DNA of 64,000 bases from Vitreimonas flagellata (GCF_004634425.1 NZ_SBJL01000001.1:469001-533000); one strand, 5' to 3'; numbered from the stretch's first letter, positions 1 to 10,829 are shown. Notes: generated from the sequence alone by a model not told the origin. Translations and numbers: made by a program.

Positions 1-270
1 GCCCTCTTCACGATCGGCGTCTTCGGCATTTTCGTGAACCGCAAGAACGTCATCATCATCCTGATGTCGATCGAGCTGGTTCTGCTCTCGGTGAACATCA
101 ACCTCGTCGCGTTTTCGGCCTTCCTGCAGAACCTCGAGGGCCAGATTTTCGCGATGATGGTGCTCACGGTGGCCGCCGCCGAAGCCGCGGTGGGCCTGGC
201 TATCCTCGTGACCTACTTCCGCAATCGCGGCGGCATCGCCGTCGAAGACATCAATCAGATGAGGGGCTGA
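1..270 (+). CDS. nuoK: NADH-quinone oxidoreductase subunit K, 5' end cut by window edge
   Basis: Small membrane subunit of proton-pumping complex I. The reading frame is open from base 1 and encodes [11 protein letters not shown] ahead of the first apparent start (GTG at 34). That stretch is normal NuoK sequence, so the true start lies left of the window. About 89 residues are visible, with three hydrophobic helices. The helix containing [16 protein letters not shown] carries the conserved membrane Glu used in proton translocation. nuoL starts 4 bases after the stop, so this is the 3' part of a nuo operon. Confidence 0.96.
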   Translation, partial: ALFTIGVFGIFVNRKNVIIILMSIELVLLSVNINLVAFSAFLQNLEGQIFAMMVLTVAAAEAAVGLAILVTYFRNRGGIAVEDINQMRG

Positions 271-274
271 GACG

Positions 275-2329
275 GTGCAATTCTCCCCCGAAGTCCTGAT
301 CGTCCTCGGCCCGCTGTTCGCGGCCGCGTTCGCCGGTCTCTTGCAGCGCTATATCGGCGACAAAGTCGCTATGGCGATCACCACCGGTTCGGTCGGCGTC
401 TCGCTCGCGCTTTCGTGGCCGATCTTCGTCGGCTTCGTCTGGGGCGATGAGACAGCGCGCGTGATCGAGCTCTTCCGCTTCATCGACGTTGCCGGCTTTA
501 CCTCCACCTGGAGCGTGCGTATCGACACGCTCTCGGCGATCATGCTCGTGGTCGTGAATACGGTCTCGTTCCTGGTTCACGTCTATTCGATCGGCTACAT
601 GGCCGAAGACCCGCACCGCGCGCGGTTCTTCTCTTACTTGTCGTTCTTCACCTTCTCGATGCTCGCGCTCGTGACGGCGAACGACTTCCTGCAGCTCTTC
701 TTCGGCTGGGAAGGGGTGGGCGTCGCCTCGTATCTGCTGATCGGCTTCTGGTTCCAGAAGCGCTCGGCCAACGACGCCTCGATCAAGGCGTTCGTGACCA
801 ACCGCGTCGGCGATTTCGGCTTTGCGCTCGGCATCATGGCCGCGTTCTTCTGCTACGGCTCGATCCAGTACGACGCCGTGTTCGAAGCGGCTGCCGCAGC
901 ACCCGACATGATGCTCGGCGTCGGCGAGGTGCAATTCCGCGCCATCGAAGTGGTGACGTTCCTTTTGTTCATCGGCGCGATGGGCAAGTCGGCGCAATTC
1001 TTCCTGCACGTCTGGCTGCCGGACGCCATGGAAGGTCCGACGCCGGTTTCCGCGCTCATCCACGCCGCCACGATGGTCACCGCCGGCGTGTTCATGGTCG
1101 CGCGCTGCGGTGAACTCTTCGAAATGGCGCCGCTCACGTCGGGCTTCGTCACCATTATCGGCGCCGTCACGGCGCTGTTCGCGGCGACCGTTGGTCTGGC
1201 GCAAAACGACATCAAGCGCGTGATCGCATATTCGACCTGTTCGCAGCTCGGTTATATGTTCTTTGCCGCGGGTGTCGGCGCCTACAACGCGGCGATGTTT
1301 CACCTCTTCACGCACGCCTTCTTCAAGGCGCTGCTCTTCCTCGGCGCGGGCTCGGTCATCCACGGCCTGCATCACGAGCAGGACATGCGTTACATGGGCG
1401 GTGTGCGTAAGCCCATGATGATCACCTGGGCGATGATGACGATCGGCACATTGGCGCTGATCGGCTTCGGCATTCCGGGCATCGGCGGCTTCGCCGGCTT
1501 CTACTCGAAGGACGCCATCATCGAAGCCGCTTACGGCAGCCACGGCATCGGCGCTCAATTCGCGTTCTGGTGCGGCATCAGCGCAGCGCTGATGACCAGC
1601 TTCTATTCGTGGCGTCTCGCCTTCATGACCTTCGAAGGCAAGTATCGCGGCAATCCCCACGCGCATCATCACGACCATCACAAGCACGCCGCGCACGATG
1701 ATCACGCGCATGTGGCGCATGAGGATCATGGCCACCACGGCCATGACGATCACCACAAACCGGCTGACGGTTCAGCGCCGGCGCATGAATCGCCGTGGGT
1801 GATGCTCGTGCCGCTGTTTGTGTTGGCGGCGGGCGCGGTGCTCGCGGGTTACGTGTTCTATCCTTACTTCCTCGGCCATCACGCCGGTGAATTCTGGGAC
1901 CACGCCATCCCGTTCCACGAAGGCCACCACGATTTCCCGACTTGGGTGCTGTGGGCGCCGCTGGTCGTGACTGTGACGGGCTTCCTGCTCGCTATTATCT
2001 TCTATCTCTGGAAGCCCGGCGCTTCGAAGGCGATGGCCAAGGGCCCGCTGCACGCGTTCCTCTACAACAAGTGGTACGTCGACGAGATCTACGACTTCAT
2101 CTTCGTCAAAGGCGCGCGCGCCATCGGCGACATCTTCTGGAAGTGGGGCGACCAGAAAACCATCGATGGTCTCGGCCCCGATGGCGTGGCTGCGACCTCG
2201 CGCTTCTTCTCACGCAATCTGCGGCGTCTGCAGACGGGCTTTGTGTACCATTATAGCTTCCTCATGCTGATCGCGGCGGTGGCGTTTGGCGCCTATGCGA
2301 TCTTCGCCGGCATCGGAGGCGCGCCATGA
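275..2329 (+). CDS. nuoL: NADH-quinone oxidoreductase subunit L (antiporter-like)
   Basis: Largest antiporter-like membrane subunit of complex I, 684 residues, GTG start. It has about 16 hydrophobic helices. The conserved [11 protein letters not shown] (around residue 142) holds a key membrane Glu. The stretch [20 protein letters not shown] followed by [10 protein letters not shown] (about 238-270) holds the Lys/His proton path. The C-terminus has the long lateral-helix region and a final membrane anchor. A loop at about residues 462-494 is extremely rich in His and Asp/Glu (17 His in 33 residues), which is not part of the core fold. nuoM overlaps its 3' end by 4 bases (ATGA), indicating translational coupling. 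Confidence 0.97.
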   Translation: MQFSPEVLIVLGPLFAAAFAGLLQRYIGDKVAMAITTGSVGVSLALSWPIFVGFVWGDETARVIELFRFIDVAGFTSTWSVRIDTLSAIMLVVVNTVSFLVHVYSIGYMAEDPHRARFFSYLSFFTFSMLALVTANDFLQLFFGWEGVGVASYLLIGFWFQKRSANDASIKAFVTNRVGDFGFALGIMAAFFCYGSIQYDAVFEAAAAAPDMMLGVGEVQFRAIEVVTFLLFIGAMGKSAQFFLHVWLPDAMEGPTPVSALIHAATMVTAGVFMVARCGELFEMAPLTSGFVTIIGAVTALFAATVGLAQNDIKRVIAYSTCSQLGYMFFAAGVGAYNAAMFHLFTHAFFKALLFLGAGSVIHGLHHEQDMRYMGGVRKPMMITWAMMTIGTLALIGFGIPGIGGFAGFYSKDAIIEAAYGSHGIGAQFAFWCGISAALMTSFYSWRLAFMTFEGKYRGNPHAHHHDHHKHAAHDDHAHVAHEDHGHHGHDDHHKPADGSAPAHESPWVMLVPLFVLAAGAVLAGYVFYPYFLGHHAGEFWDHAIPFHEGHHDFPTWVLWAPLVVTVTGFLLAIIFYLWKPGASKAMAKGPLHAFLYNKWYVDEIYDFIFVKGARAIGDIFWKWGDQKTIDGLGPDGVAATSRFFSRNLRRLQTGFVYHYSFLMLIAAVAFGAYAIFAGIGGAP

Positions 2330-3855
2330 GCGAGTTTCTCGCGGGTTGGCCGCTGCTCTCCATCGTCACCTTCCTGCCGGCGGCGGGCGCCATTTGGGTG
2401 CTCGCGGCGCGCGCCATGCTGCGTGGCGAAAATCCCGGCTTCGACCAGGGCGTCCGCATCATCACGTTGGTGGTGACGCTCGCGACATTCATCGCCTCAC
2501 TTTTCGCGTTTGCGGTGTTCGACCCCAACAACCCCGCTTACCAGCTCACGGAAAATGTGCCGTGGGCGTTCGGCATGTCTTACGCGATGGGCGTCGATAC
2601 GCTCGCCATGTCGCTGGTGCTGCTGACGACGTTCCTGATGCCGATCTGCATTCTCGCCAGCTGGCACATCGAGAAGCAGGTCGCGAGCTACATGGTGCTC
2701 TTCCTCGTGCTCGAGACGCTGATGATCGGCGTCTTTTGCGCGCAGGACATCGTGCTCTTTTACATATTCTTCGAAGGCGGCCTCATTCCGATGTTCATCC
2801 TGATCGGCGTGTGGGGCGGGCAGCGCCGCGTGTATGCGGCGTTCAAATTCTTCCTCTACACTTTGCTCGGCTCGTTGCTGATGCTGGTGGCGATCGTCGC
2901 CATGATGGCGATGGCGCGCAACGCCGGCATCGAAAACCCGTCGAACATCCCGGCGCTGACGGCGTTCGCGGCGCAAGGCGGCTTCAGTGCGGATATTCAG
3001 ATCTGGCTCTGGCTTGCCTTCTTCGCCTCTTTCGCGGTGAAGATGCCGATGTGGCCGGTCCACACCTGGCTGCCGGACGCGCACGTCGAAGCGCCGACGG
3101 CCGGCTCGGTCGTGCTGGCGGCGATCCTTCTGAAAATGGGCGGCTATGGCTTCCTGCGCTTCTCGTTGCCGATGTTCCCGGACGCGTCGCACTACTTCCA
3201 GTACTTCGTGTTCGCGCTCTCGGTAATCGCGATCGTTTGGGCCTCGCTCGTCGCGTTCCGTCAGCTCGATATGAAGAAGCTGATCGCGTACTCGTCTGTG
3301 GCGCACATGGGCTTCGTTACGCTCGGCATTTTCTCGGGCAACATGCAGGGCGTGCAGGGTGCGATCTATCAGATGCTCTCACACGGCATCATTTCCGGCG
3401 CGCTCTTCCTCTGCGTCGGCGTCGTTTACGACCGTATGCACACGCGTGAGATCGCCTTCTATGGCGGCCTCGTGAACCGCATGCCGGTTTATGCGGCGAT
3501 CTTCCTGCTCTTCACGATGGGCAATGTCGGCTTGCCGGGCACGAGCGGCTTCCCGGGTGAAATCCTCACCATGCTGGGCGCCTTCCAGGCCAACGCCTGG
3601 TTCGCCGCGATTGCGGCCCTCGGCGTCATTCTATCGGCCGCGTACGCGCTCACGCTCTATCGCAAGGTCGCGCTTGGCAATATCGAGAACCCGAAGCTCG
3701 ACAGCATCACCGACATCGACGCACGCGAATGGATTTTGTTCGTGCCGCTGATCATCGCCACGCTGGTGATGGGCTTTGCGCCGAGCCTCGTGCTCGATTT
3801 CACCAAGGCTTCGGCTGAAACGATTGTCTCCGCTTTCGCGGGAGCCGCTCCATGA
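2326..3855 (+). CDS. nuoM: NADH-quinone oxidoreductase subunit M
   Basis: Second antiporter-like subunit of complex I, 509 residues, about 14 membrane helices. [20 protein letters not shown] (from about residue 246) followed by ILLKMGGYG is the NuoM signature with the conserved His and Lys. [14 protein letters not shown] holds the membrane Glu. [13 protein letters not shown] is the typical later helix. Length is normal for the family. It overlaps nuoL and nuoN by 4 bases each, so the three large subunits are translationally coupled. Confidence 0.97.
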   Translation: MSEFLAGWPLLSIVTFLPAAGAIWVLAARAMLRGENPGFDQGVRIITLVVTLATFIASLFAFAVFDPNNPAYQLTENVPWAFGMSYAMGVDTLAMSLVLLTTFLMPICILASWHIEKQVASYMVLFLVLETLMIGVFCAQDIVLFYIFFEGGLIPMFILIGVWGGQRRVYAAFKFFLYTLLGSLLMLVAIVAMMAMARNAGIENPSNIPALTAFAAQGGFSADIQIWLWLAFFASFAVKMPMWPVHTWLPDAHVEAPTAGSVVLAAILLKMGGYGFLRFSLPMFPDASHYFQYFVFALSVIAIVWASLVAFRQLDMKKLIAYSSVAHMGFVTLGIFSGNMQGVQGAIYQMLSHGIISGALFLCVGVVYDRMHTREIAFYGGLVNRMPVYAAIFLLFTMGNVGLPGTSGFPGEILTMLGAFQANAWFAAIAALGVILSAAYALTLYRKVALGNIENPKLDSITDIDAREWILFVPLIIATLVMGFAPSLVLDFTKASAETIVSAFAGAAP

Positions 3856-5303
3856 CCCCGCTGAACGATCTCCTTCATTCGCTGCCGTACGCACGGCCGG
3901 AATTGCTCTTGGTGGCGTTCGCGCTGCTCGGCGCCGTAATTGGCGCATGGGGCGGGCAGAAGGTGTTTGGCCTGCTGTCGCTTCTGGGCGTGGGCGTGCT
4001 CGCCGCTGCTGGCGCGATCGCCTGGATGCAAAACCCAAGCGCGCCGGCGACGATCTTCCAGGGCGCCATGGTTGTCGATGGCGTCGCCGTCTTCGCTAAA
4101 GTGCTGATCGGGTTCTCGGCTGCTGCGGCTCTACTCGTTGGCGCCGATCATTTCTCGCGCGTGGGCGATAGGCGCTTCGAATATCCCGTGCTCATGGCGC
4201 TGGCCGTACTCGGCATGTTCGTCATGGTCTCGGCGCAAGATCTGATCAGCCTCTACGTTGGCGTTGAGCTGCAAAGCTTGGCTGCCTACGTGCTGGCGGC
4301 GTGGCGTCGTGACGACGCGCGCTCTTCGGAAGCCGGCCTCAAATATTTCGTGCTGAGCGCGATCTCGTCCGGTCTCCTGCTGTTCGGCTCGTCATTCGTC
4401 TACGGTTTCACCGGTTCGATCCGCTTCGACCAGATCGCCGCCGCTGTGAATGAAGGCGCTGGCGGCATCGGTCTCGTCTTCGGCCTGGTGCTCATGCTCT
4501 GCGCGCTCGGCTTCAAGATGTCTGCGGCGCCATTCCATATGTGGACGCCGGATGTGTACGAAGGCGCGCCGACTCCGGTGACGGCGTTCTTCGCCGCAGC
4601 CCCAAAGGTCGCCGCCGTCGCGCTGATGGCGCGTGTTCTGTACGAGCCGTTCGGCGGCATGATCGCGCAATGGCAGCAGGTCGTGATGGCGCTCGCCGCG
4701 ATCTCGATGGTTTGGGGCGCCTTCGGCGCGCTGTTGCAAACCAATCTGAAGCGCCTAATGGCGTATTCGTCGATCACCAACATGGGCTTCGCGCTCATGG
4801 GGCTCGCGGCTGGGCCAGAGCAGGGGCCAGCCTCGGCGCTGATTTATTTGGCGCTCTATCTGCCGGCGAACATCGGCATCTTCGCGCTCATCATTTCGAT
4901 GCAGCGCAATGGCGAACCGGCCGAAACGATCGGCGATCTCGCCGGCCTTGCGCAAAAGCGCGCCTGGATGGCGGGGCTGTTCACGTTGTTGCTCTTCTCG
5001 CTCGCCGGCATTCCACCTTTCTCGGGTTTCATCGGCAAGTTTCTGGTGTTCTCGGCGGCGGTGGACGCGGGCCTCGTGTGGCTCGCCATCGTCGGCGCGA
5101 TCGCGGCCGTGATCTCGGCGGCGTATTACCTGCGTATCCTTGCGTCAGTGTGGTTTGCCGCGCCCGCGCCGGCGTTGCAGAAGGCCAGCGGCGCCGTGGC
5201 GCTCACGGCGACGGTGGCTGCGGTGCTGAGCTTCCCCGTCCTGGTGTTGGCGCTTGGCGCGCTGCAGCGTTGGGCCGAAACAGCCGTGCGGATGTGGAAC
5301 TGA
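3852..5303 (+). CDS. nuoN: NADH-quinone oxidoreductase subunit N
   Basis: Third antiporter-like subunit of complex I, 483 residues with about 14 membrane helices. [14 protein letters not shown] carries the conserved membrane Glu. [20 protein letters not shown] (around residue 229) and [20 protein letters not shown] are NuoN signatures. The start overlaps nuoM by 4 bases. It is the last nuo gene here; birA follows after 13 bases and may be co-transcribed, an arrangement common in alphaproteobacteria. Confidence 0.97.
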   Translation: MTPLNDLLHSLPYARPELLLVAFALLGAVIGAWGGQKVFGLLSLLGVGVLAAAGAIAWMQNPSAPATIFQGAMVVDGVAVFAKVLIGFSAAAALLVGADHFSRVGDRRFEYPVLMALAVLGMFVMVSAQDLISLYVGVELQSLAAYVLAAWRRDDARSSEAGLKYFVLSAISSGLLLFGSSFVYGFTGSIRFDQIAAAVNEGAGGIGLVFGLVLMLCALGFKMSAAPFHMWTPDVYEGAPTPVTAFFAAAPKVAAVALMARVLYEPFGGMIAQWQQVVMALAAISMVWGAFGALLQTNLKRLMAYSSITNMGFALMGLAAGPEQGPASALIYLALYLPANIGIFALIISMQRNGEPAETIGDLAGLAQKRAWMAGLFTLLLFSLAGIPPFSGFIGKFLVFSAAVDAGLVWLAIVGAIAAVISAAYYLRILASVWFAAPAPALQKASGAVALTATVAAVLSFPVLVLALGALQRWAETAVRMWN

Positions 5304-5316
5304 GAAAGCAGGTCTG

Positions 5317-6069
5317 ATGATCGACGGCCAAGCGCCGGTCGAAGTCTTCGACGAGATCGACTCCACTATTCTGGAGGCGCGTCGGCGCGCCGAACGTGGC
5401 GAACTCGGACCTAGTTGGCTCATTGCGAAACGTCAAACCGCAGGCCGCGGCCGTCGCGGTCGGCCTTGGGCCTCGCTCGACGGCAATCTGCTCGCAACCT
5501 ATCTCTTCACCACCGATCGACCGCCAGCAGAGATCGCGCTGCTTGGCTTCGCCACCGGCGTCGCCATCGCGGAGACCATCGACAGCATTATCGGCGCGGG
5601 CAGCGCCACGCTGAAATGGCCGAACGATGTGTTCGTCGATGGCGCTAAAGCCTCGGGCATATTGCTCGATAGCGGCTCGCTGCCGGGCGGCGGCGCGTGG
5701 GTGGCGCTGGCTTTCGGGGTGAACCTCGCCGCTGCGCCCGAAAATCTTGACCAAGACACGATCAGCCTGCGCGCAATTCTTCCGCCTGACGCGCCAGCGC
5801 CTGAGCCGCTCGAATTCCTCGCCCAACTTCGCCCGCGCTTGGAGGCCTGGTCCACCCGCGCACAACGCGATGGTTTTGAGCCGCTGCGCCAAGCGTGGCT
5901 GCAACGCGCGCACGGCCTGGGCCGCGAAGCGCGTATCGTTCAGGGCGAAAATAGCATTGAAGGCCGTATCGCTGGTATCTCGGCGCGCGGTGAACTCGAA
6001 CTAGACACCGAGACGGGCCGAAAGCTCATCGCCGCCGGCGATGTGTTACTGCCCAAGAGTGCGGGCTGA
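5317..6069 (+). CDS. birA: Biotin--[acetyl-CoA-carboxylase] ligase, monofunctional
   Basis: Attaches biotin to the carrier domain of biotin-dependent carboxylases through biotinoyl-AMP. GRGRRGRPWAS (about residues 43-53) is the nucleotide/biotin loop, LKWPNDVFVDG (about 99-109) holds the catalytic Lys, and KASGILLDS follows. There is no N-terminal winged helix, so this is a ligase without the repressor function of E. coli BirA. An upstream in-frame ATG at 5254 would overlap nuoN by 50 bases; I chose ATG 5317 because EVFDEIDST then sits at the usual place. 250 residues. Confidence 0.93.
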   Translation: MIDGQAPVEVFDEIDSTILEARRRAERGELGPSWLIAKRQTAGRGRRGRPWASLDGNLLATYLFTTDRPPAEIALLGFATGVAIAETIDSIIGAGSATLKWPNDVFVDGAKASGILLDSGSLPGGGAWVALAFGVNLAAAPENLDQDTISLRAILPPDAPAPEPLEFLAQLRPRLEAWSTRAQRDGFEPLRQAWLQRAHGLGREARIVQGENSIEGRIAGISARGELELDTETGRKLIAAGDVLLPKSAG

Positions 6070-6072
6070 ACC

Positions 6073-6849
6073 ATGCTTCTGGCGATTGACGTCGGCAACA
6101 CCAACACGAAATTCGCCGTCCATGACGGCAAGGAATGGCGCGCACAATGGCGCGCCTCTACAGACTCACGCCGCACCGCGGACGAATACGCGCCCTGGCT
6201 CTCCCAAAGCATGGCGCTCGCGGGCTTAAGCTTCAGCGACATGCACGCCTGCATCGTCTCGACGGTCGTGCCGCAAGCGCTGTTCAATCTGCGCAATCTT
6301 TCGCGTCGCTACATCGAGGCCGAGCCGCTCGTGATCGGTGAACCGGGCGTGGCGCTTGGCATTGAGGTGCGGATCGATAAGCCCAGCGAAGCCGGCGCTG
6401 ACCGGCTGGTGAACGCCGTTGGTGCGTACGTCGAATATGGCGGGCCGTGCATCGTGATCGACAGCGGCACGGCCACAACGTTCGACATCGTGGCCAAGGA
6501 TGGCGCCTTTGAAGGCGGCATCATCTTGCCGGGGATCAATCTATCGCTGCAGGCGTTGCACGAAGCGGCGGCGCGGCTGCCGCGTGTTGAAATTCGCGAT
6601 CCGGGCCGCGTCATCGGCAAGGACACGGTCAGCGCCATGCAATCGGGCATCTATTGGGGTTCCATCGACATGATCGAAGGGCTGTGCCGGCGCATCCGCG
6701 CGGAGTACGGTGAGCCGATGAAGACGATCGCCACCGGCGGTGTGGCGTCGATCTTCGAAGGCTCGTTCCCGTACATCGATCACTTCGATCAAGATGTGAC
6801 GTCGCGCGGCCTGCTGGAAATTTACAAAAGGAATGGCGGCACGTTTTGA
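6073..6849 (+). CDS. coaX: Type III pantothenate kinase
   Basis: First step of coenzyme A synthesis from pantothenate. 258 residues of the ASKHA fold. The phosphate loop [12 protein letters not shown] is at residues 5-16, [12 protein letters not shown] in the middle, and [11 protein letters not shown] around residue 130. The type III enzyme is typically not inhibited by CoA and uses monovalent cations (family knowledge). It starts 3 bases after birA. Its TGA overlaps the ATG of the RNase J gene (TGATG). Confidence 0.95.
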   Translation: MLLAIDVGNTNTKFAVHDGKEWRAQWRASTDSRRTADEYAPWLSQSMALAGLSFSDMHACIVSTVVPQALFNLRNLSRRYIEAEPLVIGEPGVALGIEVRIDKPSEAGADRLVNAVGAYVEYGGPCIVIDSGTATTFDIVAKDGAFEGGIILPGINLSLQALHEAAARLPRVEIRDPGRVIGKDTVSAMQSGIYWGSIDMIEGLCRRIRAEYGEPMKTIATGGVASIFEGSFPYIDHFDQDVTSRGLLEIYKRNGGTF

Positions 6850-8528
6850 TGAAGGCGCAGCCCGACGACGAATTGGTGTTTCTGCCGCTTGGCGGCTCTG
6901 GTGAGATTGGCATGAATCTCAACGCGTACGGCTTCGGCCCGCCGGACGCGCGCAAATGGATCATCGTCGATCTCGGCGTCACCTTCGGTCGCGAAGATGC
7001 GACGCCGGGGGTCGACATCATTCTGCCGGACCCGACCTACCTCGAAGAAGAGCGCGACAACATTATCGGCATCGTGCTGACCCACGCGCACGAGGATCAT
7101 ATCGGCGCCATCGGTTGGCTTTGGCCGCGTTTCAAAGCGCCCGTTTATGCAACGCCGTTCACGGCGGCGCTCGTGCGCGAAAAGCTCAAGGAGCACAATC
7201 TGCTCGAGAAAGTGCCGCTCACCGAAATTCCGCTCAAAGGCCATCTGAAGCTTGGGCCGTTCGAGATCGACTTCGTCACTTTGACGCACTCGATCCCGGA
7301 GCCGAATGGCTTGGCGATCCGCACGCCACTTGGGCTGGTTTGGCATACGGGCGATTGGAAGATCGATCCCGATCCGCTGATCGGCGAAACCACCGACGAA
7401 GCGAAACTGCGCGAGATGGCCGAAGAGGGCGTGCTCGCGATGGTATGCGACAGCACGAACGTCATGGTGGAGGGCACAGCCGGATCCGAAGCCGAAGTAC
7501 GTGAAAAGCTCACCGAGGTCATTGCGGGCCTCAAAGGCCGCGTTGCGGTGACGGCTTTTGCTTCTAACGTCGCGCGCGTGGAGACGGCGTTGATAGCCGC
7601 TAAAGCCACAGGGCGTACGCCGTGCCTTGTTGGCCGCTCCATGCATCGCATCTTCGCCGCCGCGAAAAATGTGGGCCTCCTGCAAGACGTCCCGCAGACG
7701 ATCGATGAGGAGGAGGCAGGTGCGCTCGATCCCGAGCACGTGCTCTATCTGTGCACCGGCAGCCAGGGCGAACCGCGCGCAGCGCTCTCACGCATTGCGC
7801 GCGGCGAGCATCGCCACGTGTCTCTGCGCGAGGGCGACACCGTGATCTTCTCGTCGCGTGTGATCCCCGGCAACGAGGCGGCGATCCACGACATGCAGAA
7901 CGCGTTTCTGGAAAGGGGCGTCGAACTCATTACGGCGGACGATCATTTTGTTCACGTCTCCGGCCACCCGGCGCGCGATGAATTGCGCCAAATGTACCAA
8001 TGGGCGCGGCCGAAGATTGCGGTGCCCGTCCATGGCGAGAAGCGTCACATCCGCGAGCACGTGAAGCTCGCGCAGGAAATGCAGGTGCCCGAGCAGATCG
8101 CGCCGAACAACGGTGATTTGATCCGCCTCGCCCCTGGCCCAGTGGCGCTGATCGATGAAGTGCCGTGGGGGCGTCTCTATGTTGATGGCAACGTCATTGT
8201 CGGGTCCGATGACGATGCATTGAAGGATCGCAAGCGCCTGGGCGCTGAGGGGGCGGTCAACGTCTCACTTGCCGTTAGCGGCAAGAACGCCATCCTCGCA
8301 GGCCCCACTGTCAACGTCCGCGGCCTCTCGATGGACGACGAAGAGGATATGGATATTGCGCTGGACGAGCTGGAACGCACCGCGAAGGCGGCCTTCACCA
8401 AGCTCAATAGCTCGGAGCGCGGTGACGACGAGACCGTGGAGGCCAATCTGATGCGCGCCGTGCGTAAGGCGGCTGAGCGCTTATGGCGCAAGCGGCCCCT
8501 GGTCGACGTCACGGTGCTGCGCATCTAA
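6849..8528 (+). CDS. rnj: Ribonuclease J (metallo-beta-lactamase/beta-CASP nuclease)
   Basis: Endo- and 5'-exoribonuclease for rRNA maturation and mRNA decay. 559 residues. The zinc motif HAHEDH is at residues 79-84 and further ligands lie in LTHSIPE and HTGDWKID. The beta-CASP region includes CTGSQGEPRAAL and FSSRVIPGNE, and VHVSGHPARDEL holds a late metal ligand. A C-terminal domain is present from about residue 450. The start is taken at ATG 6849, coupled to coaX, rather than the TTG just upstream. Linkage of coaX to RNase J is common in alphaproteobacteria. Confidence 0.94.
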   Translation: MKAQPDDELVFLPLGGSGEIGMNLNAYGFGPPDARKWIIVDLGVTFGREDATPGVDIILPDPTYLEEERDNIIGIVLTHAHEDHIGAIGWLWPRFKAPVYATPFTAALVREKLKEHNLLEKVPLTEIPLKGHLKLGPFEIDFVTLTHSIPEPNGLAIRTPLGLVWHTGDWKIDPDPLIGETTDEAKLREMAEEGVLAMVCDSTNVMVEGTAGSEAEVREKLTEVIAGLKGRVAVTAFASNVARVETALIAAKATGRTPCLVGRSMHRIFAAAKNVGLLQDVPQTIDEEEAGALDPEHVLYLCTGSQGEPRAALSRIARGEHRHVSLREGDTVIFSSRVIPGNEAAIHDMQNAFLERGVELITADDHFVHVSGHPARDELRQMYQWARPKIAVPVHGEKRHIREHVKLAQEMQVPEQIAPNNGDLIRLAPGPVALIDEVPWGRLYVDGNVIVGSDDDALKDRKRLGAEGAVNVSLAVSGKNAILAGPTVNVRGLSMDDEEDMDIALDELERTAKAAFTKLNSSERGDDETVEANLMRAVRKAAERLWRKRPLVDVTVLRI

Positions 8529-8560
8529 GCTGGCCGGGAATTGAACAAAGGGAGTAGGCC

Positions 8561-8983
8561 ATGATCGGGCGGCTCAATCATGTTGGCGTCGCGGTGCCTT
8601 CCATCGAGGAAGCCAAGCAAACCTACCGCACGCTCTATGGCGTGCCGGAGAACGACATCACCGAGACGCGCGAACTCGCCGCGCAAGGCGTGAAGTTCGC
8701 CTTCGTCAACGTCGCCAATTCCCAGATCGAATTGATCGAGCCGCTCGGCGAAAACTCGCCGATCCGCAAATTCCTCGAAAAGAACCCAAGCGGCGGCCAG
8801 CATCACGTCTGCTTCGAAGTCGTCGATATCTACGCCGCCCGCGATGAGATGGTGAGGCGCGGCGCCACCGTGCTGAACGAACCGCGCATCGGCGCCCACG
8901 GTACGCCGATCATTTTCGTGCATCCGAAGAATTCCAACGGCGTCCTCATCGAGCTGATGGAAACACCGAAGGGCGCGCACTGA
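8561..8983 (+). CDS. mce: Methylmalonyl-CoA epimerase (VOC family)
   Basis: Interconverts (2R)- and (2S)-methylmalonyl-CoA in propionyl-CoA catabolism. 140 residues forming a two-module glyoxalase/VOC fold: RLNHVGVAVPSIEEA at the N-terminus and GQHHVCFEVVDI in the middle carry metal-binding His residues, and a late Glu in VLIELMETP completes the site. A GGGAG ribosome site lies just upstream of the ATG. No methylmalonyl-CoA mutase is in the window, so the substrate assignment rests on family resemblance. The stop overlaps the next start (TGATG). Confidence 0.88.
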   Translation: MIGRLNHVGVAVPSIEEAKQTYRTLYGVPENDITETRELAAQGVKFAFVNVANSQIELIEPLGENSPIRKFLEKNPSGGQHHVCFEVVDIYAARDEMVRRGATVLNEPRIGAHGTPIIFVHPKNSNGVLIELMETPKGAH

Positions 8984-9231
8984 TGAGCCCGCTGCTCGGC
9001 GTCGCGATCTACGTCATCCTCTGGTGGCTCTCGTTTTTCGTGATGCTGCCAGTGGGCGCGCAGAGCCCGCATGAGGCGGGCGAGACGGTGGAGCCTGGCT
9101 CCGAGGTCGGCGCGCCGAAGGTGCACAATGTGCGCAAGAAGGCGCTCTGGGCGGCCGGGATCGCGGCGGTTTTGTGGCTGCTCGTGTATTGGGGCGTTTC
9201 GGTCGATCTATTTGGCATGCGTCCGGGCTAG
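8983..9231 (+). CDS. DUF1467 family membrane protein
   Basis: 82-residue protein of a family restricted largely to alphaproteobacteria, function unknown. Two hydrophobic segments (residues about 4-24 and 51-72) flank a short loop with GAQSPHEAGE and GSEVGAPKV, the family's recognisable central part. The start overlaps the epimerase stop (TGATG). It lies between mce and proS, as in many alphaproteobacterial genomes, which is why I trust such a short gene. Confidence 0.85.
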   Translation: MSPLLGVAIYVILWWLSFFVMLPVGAQSPHEAGETVEPGSEVGAPKVHNVRKKALWAAGIAAVLWLLVYWGVSVDLFGMRPG

Positions 9232-9296
9232 GCTGCGTTGCGGGCGGGCGTCGGCCAGTCTATCCAAGCGCCTCATATTTGAGGAACTAGCACTCC

Positions 9297-10829
9297 ATGC
9301 ATGCGCTCCGCGTCACGCGCGCCCAAGACTTTCCTGAGTGGTATCAAACCGTCGTGCGCGACGCCGATCTGGCGGAGCTCTCGCCGACGCGCGGCTCGAT
9401 GATCATCAAGCCGTGGGGCATGGGCCTGTGGGAGCGCATCCAGGGCGAACTTGATCGCCGCATCAAGGACGCGGGCCACGACAATTATTATTTCCCACTC
9501 CTGATCCCGCTCTCATTCTTCGCCAAGGAAGCCGAACACGTCGATGGTTTTGCCAAGGAGATGGCTGTCGTCACCCACCATCGCCTGAAGCAAATCGACG
9601 GCGTGTTGAAGCCTGATCCCGGCGCGGAGCTTACCGAGCCGTTGATCATTCGCCCAACATCGGAGACAATCATTGGTGACGCGTTCAGTCGCTGGGTAAA
9701 ATCTTATCGCGACCTGCCGCTGAAGCTGAACCAATGGGCCAACGTGATGCGCTGGGAGATGCGCACGCGCATGTTCCTACGCACGGCGGAATTCCTTTGG
9801 CAGGAAGGCCACACGGTTCACGTCGATGAAGCCGACGCGATGGTCGAGACGATGTGGGCGCTCGAACTCTATCGCAGCTTCTCGGAAGATTATCTGGCGA
9901 TGCCGGTGATCCACGGCGAAAAGCCGGAGAATGAGCGCTTCCCCGGCGCCGTGCGCACCTATTCGATCGAAGCGATGATGCAGGATGGCAAGGCGCTGCA
10001 AGCCGGCACCTCGCACTATCTCGGCACGCACTTCGCTGAAGCGCAGAACATTCGTTATCAGGACAAGGAAGGTGGGCAGACACTCGCGCACACCACGTCC
10101 TGGGGCATGTCCACGCGCATGATTGGCGGCGTGATCATGACGCACGGCGATGACGACGGCCTGCGTACGCCGCCGGCTGCAGCGCCGCGCCAGATCGTGA
10201 TTGTGCCGATGCTGCGCGGCAAACCGGAAGATTCTGAGCTGAAGGAGTATTGCGCCTCACTCGTCGCCGAGTTGAACAAGCTCAGCGCCTTCGGTTGGCC
10301 CGTGCGCGCCTATGTCGACATCAAAGACGCCAAGCCCGCCGACAAACGCTGGGATTGGGTGCGCCGTGGCGCGCCGTTGATCTGCGAAATCGGCCCGCGC
10401 GACGCCGCTAACGGTCAAGTCACCTTCATCAAGCGCAACGCGCTGCGCCAAGGCGACAAGATCAAGTCGCACTCGGTCAGCCGCGTGGACTTCGTGGCCC
10501 AAGCCGCAAAGCTGCTGGAAGAGACCCAAGCCGAGCTCTACGCTGAAGCCAAGGCCCGGATGGACAACAATATCCGCGCTGACTTTAAAACCTTCGCCGA
10601 CCTCGAAGCCTATTATGGAACCGAGGACAAAGAGGGAGAGTTCAAGGGCTGGGCGCGCGTGCATTGGGCGCGTCCGACCGGGGATGCGCTGGAAAAGGTC
10701 GGGGAACGCCTGAAAGCGCTGAAGCTGACCATTCGCAACGCGCCAGCGTCGCAACCATCCTCGTTCGGCACATGTATGTTTAGCGGCGAACAGGCCGTGG
10801 AAGAGATTTTGATCGCGCGGGCATATTGA
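9297..10829 (+). CDS. proS: Prolyl-tRNA synthetase, archaeal/eukaryotic type
   Basis: Charges tRNA-Pro. 510 residues. The sequence is of the archaeal/eukaryotic (type 3) class: FPEWYQTVVRDADL at the start, RPTSETIIGDAFSRWVKS, LPLKLNQWANVMRWE (class II motif 2), FLRTAEFLWQEGHT and THGDDDGLRTPP (motif 3 region). The last residue is Tyr, a hallmark of this type, and the editing insertion of bacterial-type ProS is absent. Alphaproteobacteria normally carry a bacterial-type enzyme, so the class is unexpected. The gene overlaps lolC by TGATG. There is no visible base-composition break with its neighbours. Confidence 0.95.
   Translation: MHALRVTRAQDFPEWYQTVVRDADLAELSPTRGSMIIKPWGMGLWERIQGELDRRIKDAGHDNYYFPLLIPLSFFAKEAEHVDGFAKEMAVVTHHRLKQIDGVLKPDPGAELTEPLIIRPTSETIIGDAFSRWVKSYRDLPLKLNQWANVMRWEMRTRMFLRTAEFLWQEGHTVHVDEADAMVETMWALELYRSFSEDYLAMPVIHGEKPENERFPGAVRTYSIEAMMQDGKALQAGTSHYLGTHFAEAQNIRYQDKEGGQTLAHTTSWGMSTRMIGGVIMTHGDDDGLRTPPAAAPRQIVIVPMLRGKPEDSELKEYCASLVAELNKLSAFGWPVRAYVDIKDAKPADKRWDWVRRGAPLICEIGPRDAANGQVTFIKRNALRQGDKIKSHSVSRVDFVAQAAKLLEETQAELYAEAKARMDNNIRADFKTFADLEAYYGTEDKEGEFKGWARVHWARPTGDALEKVGERLKALKLTIRNAPASQPSSFGTCMFSGEQAVEEILIARAY

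Noticed and set aside
251-1756. 501-codon open frame on - opposite nuoL
   Set aside because: His/Arg/Asp-rich shadow; nuoL is certain on +.
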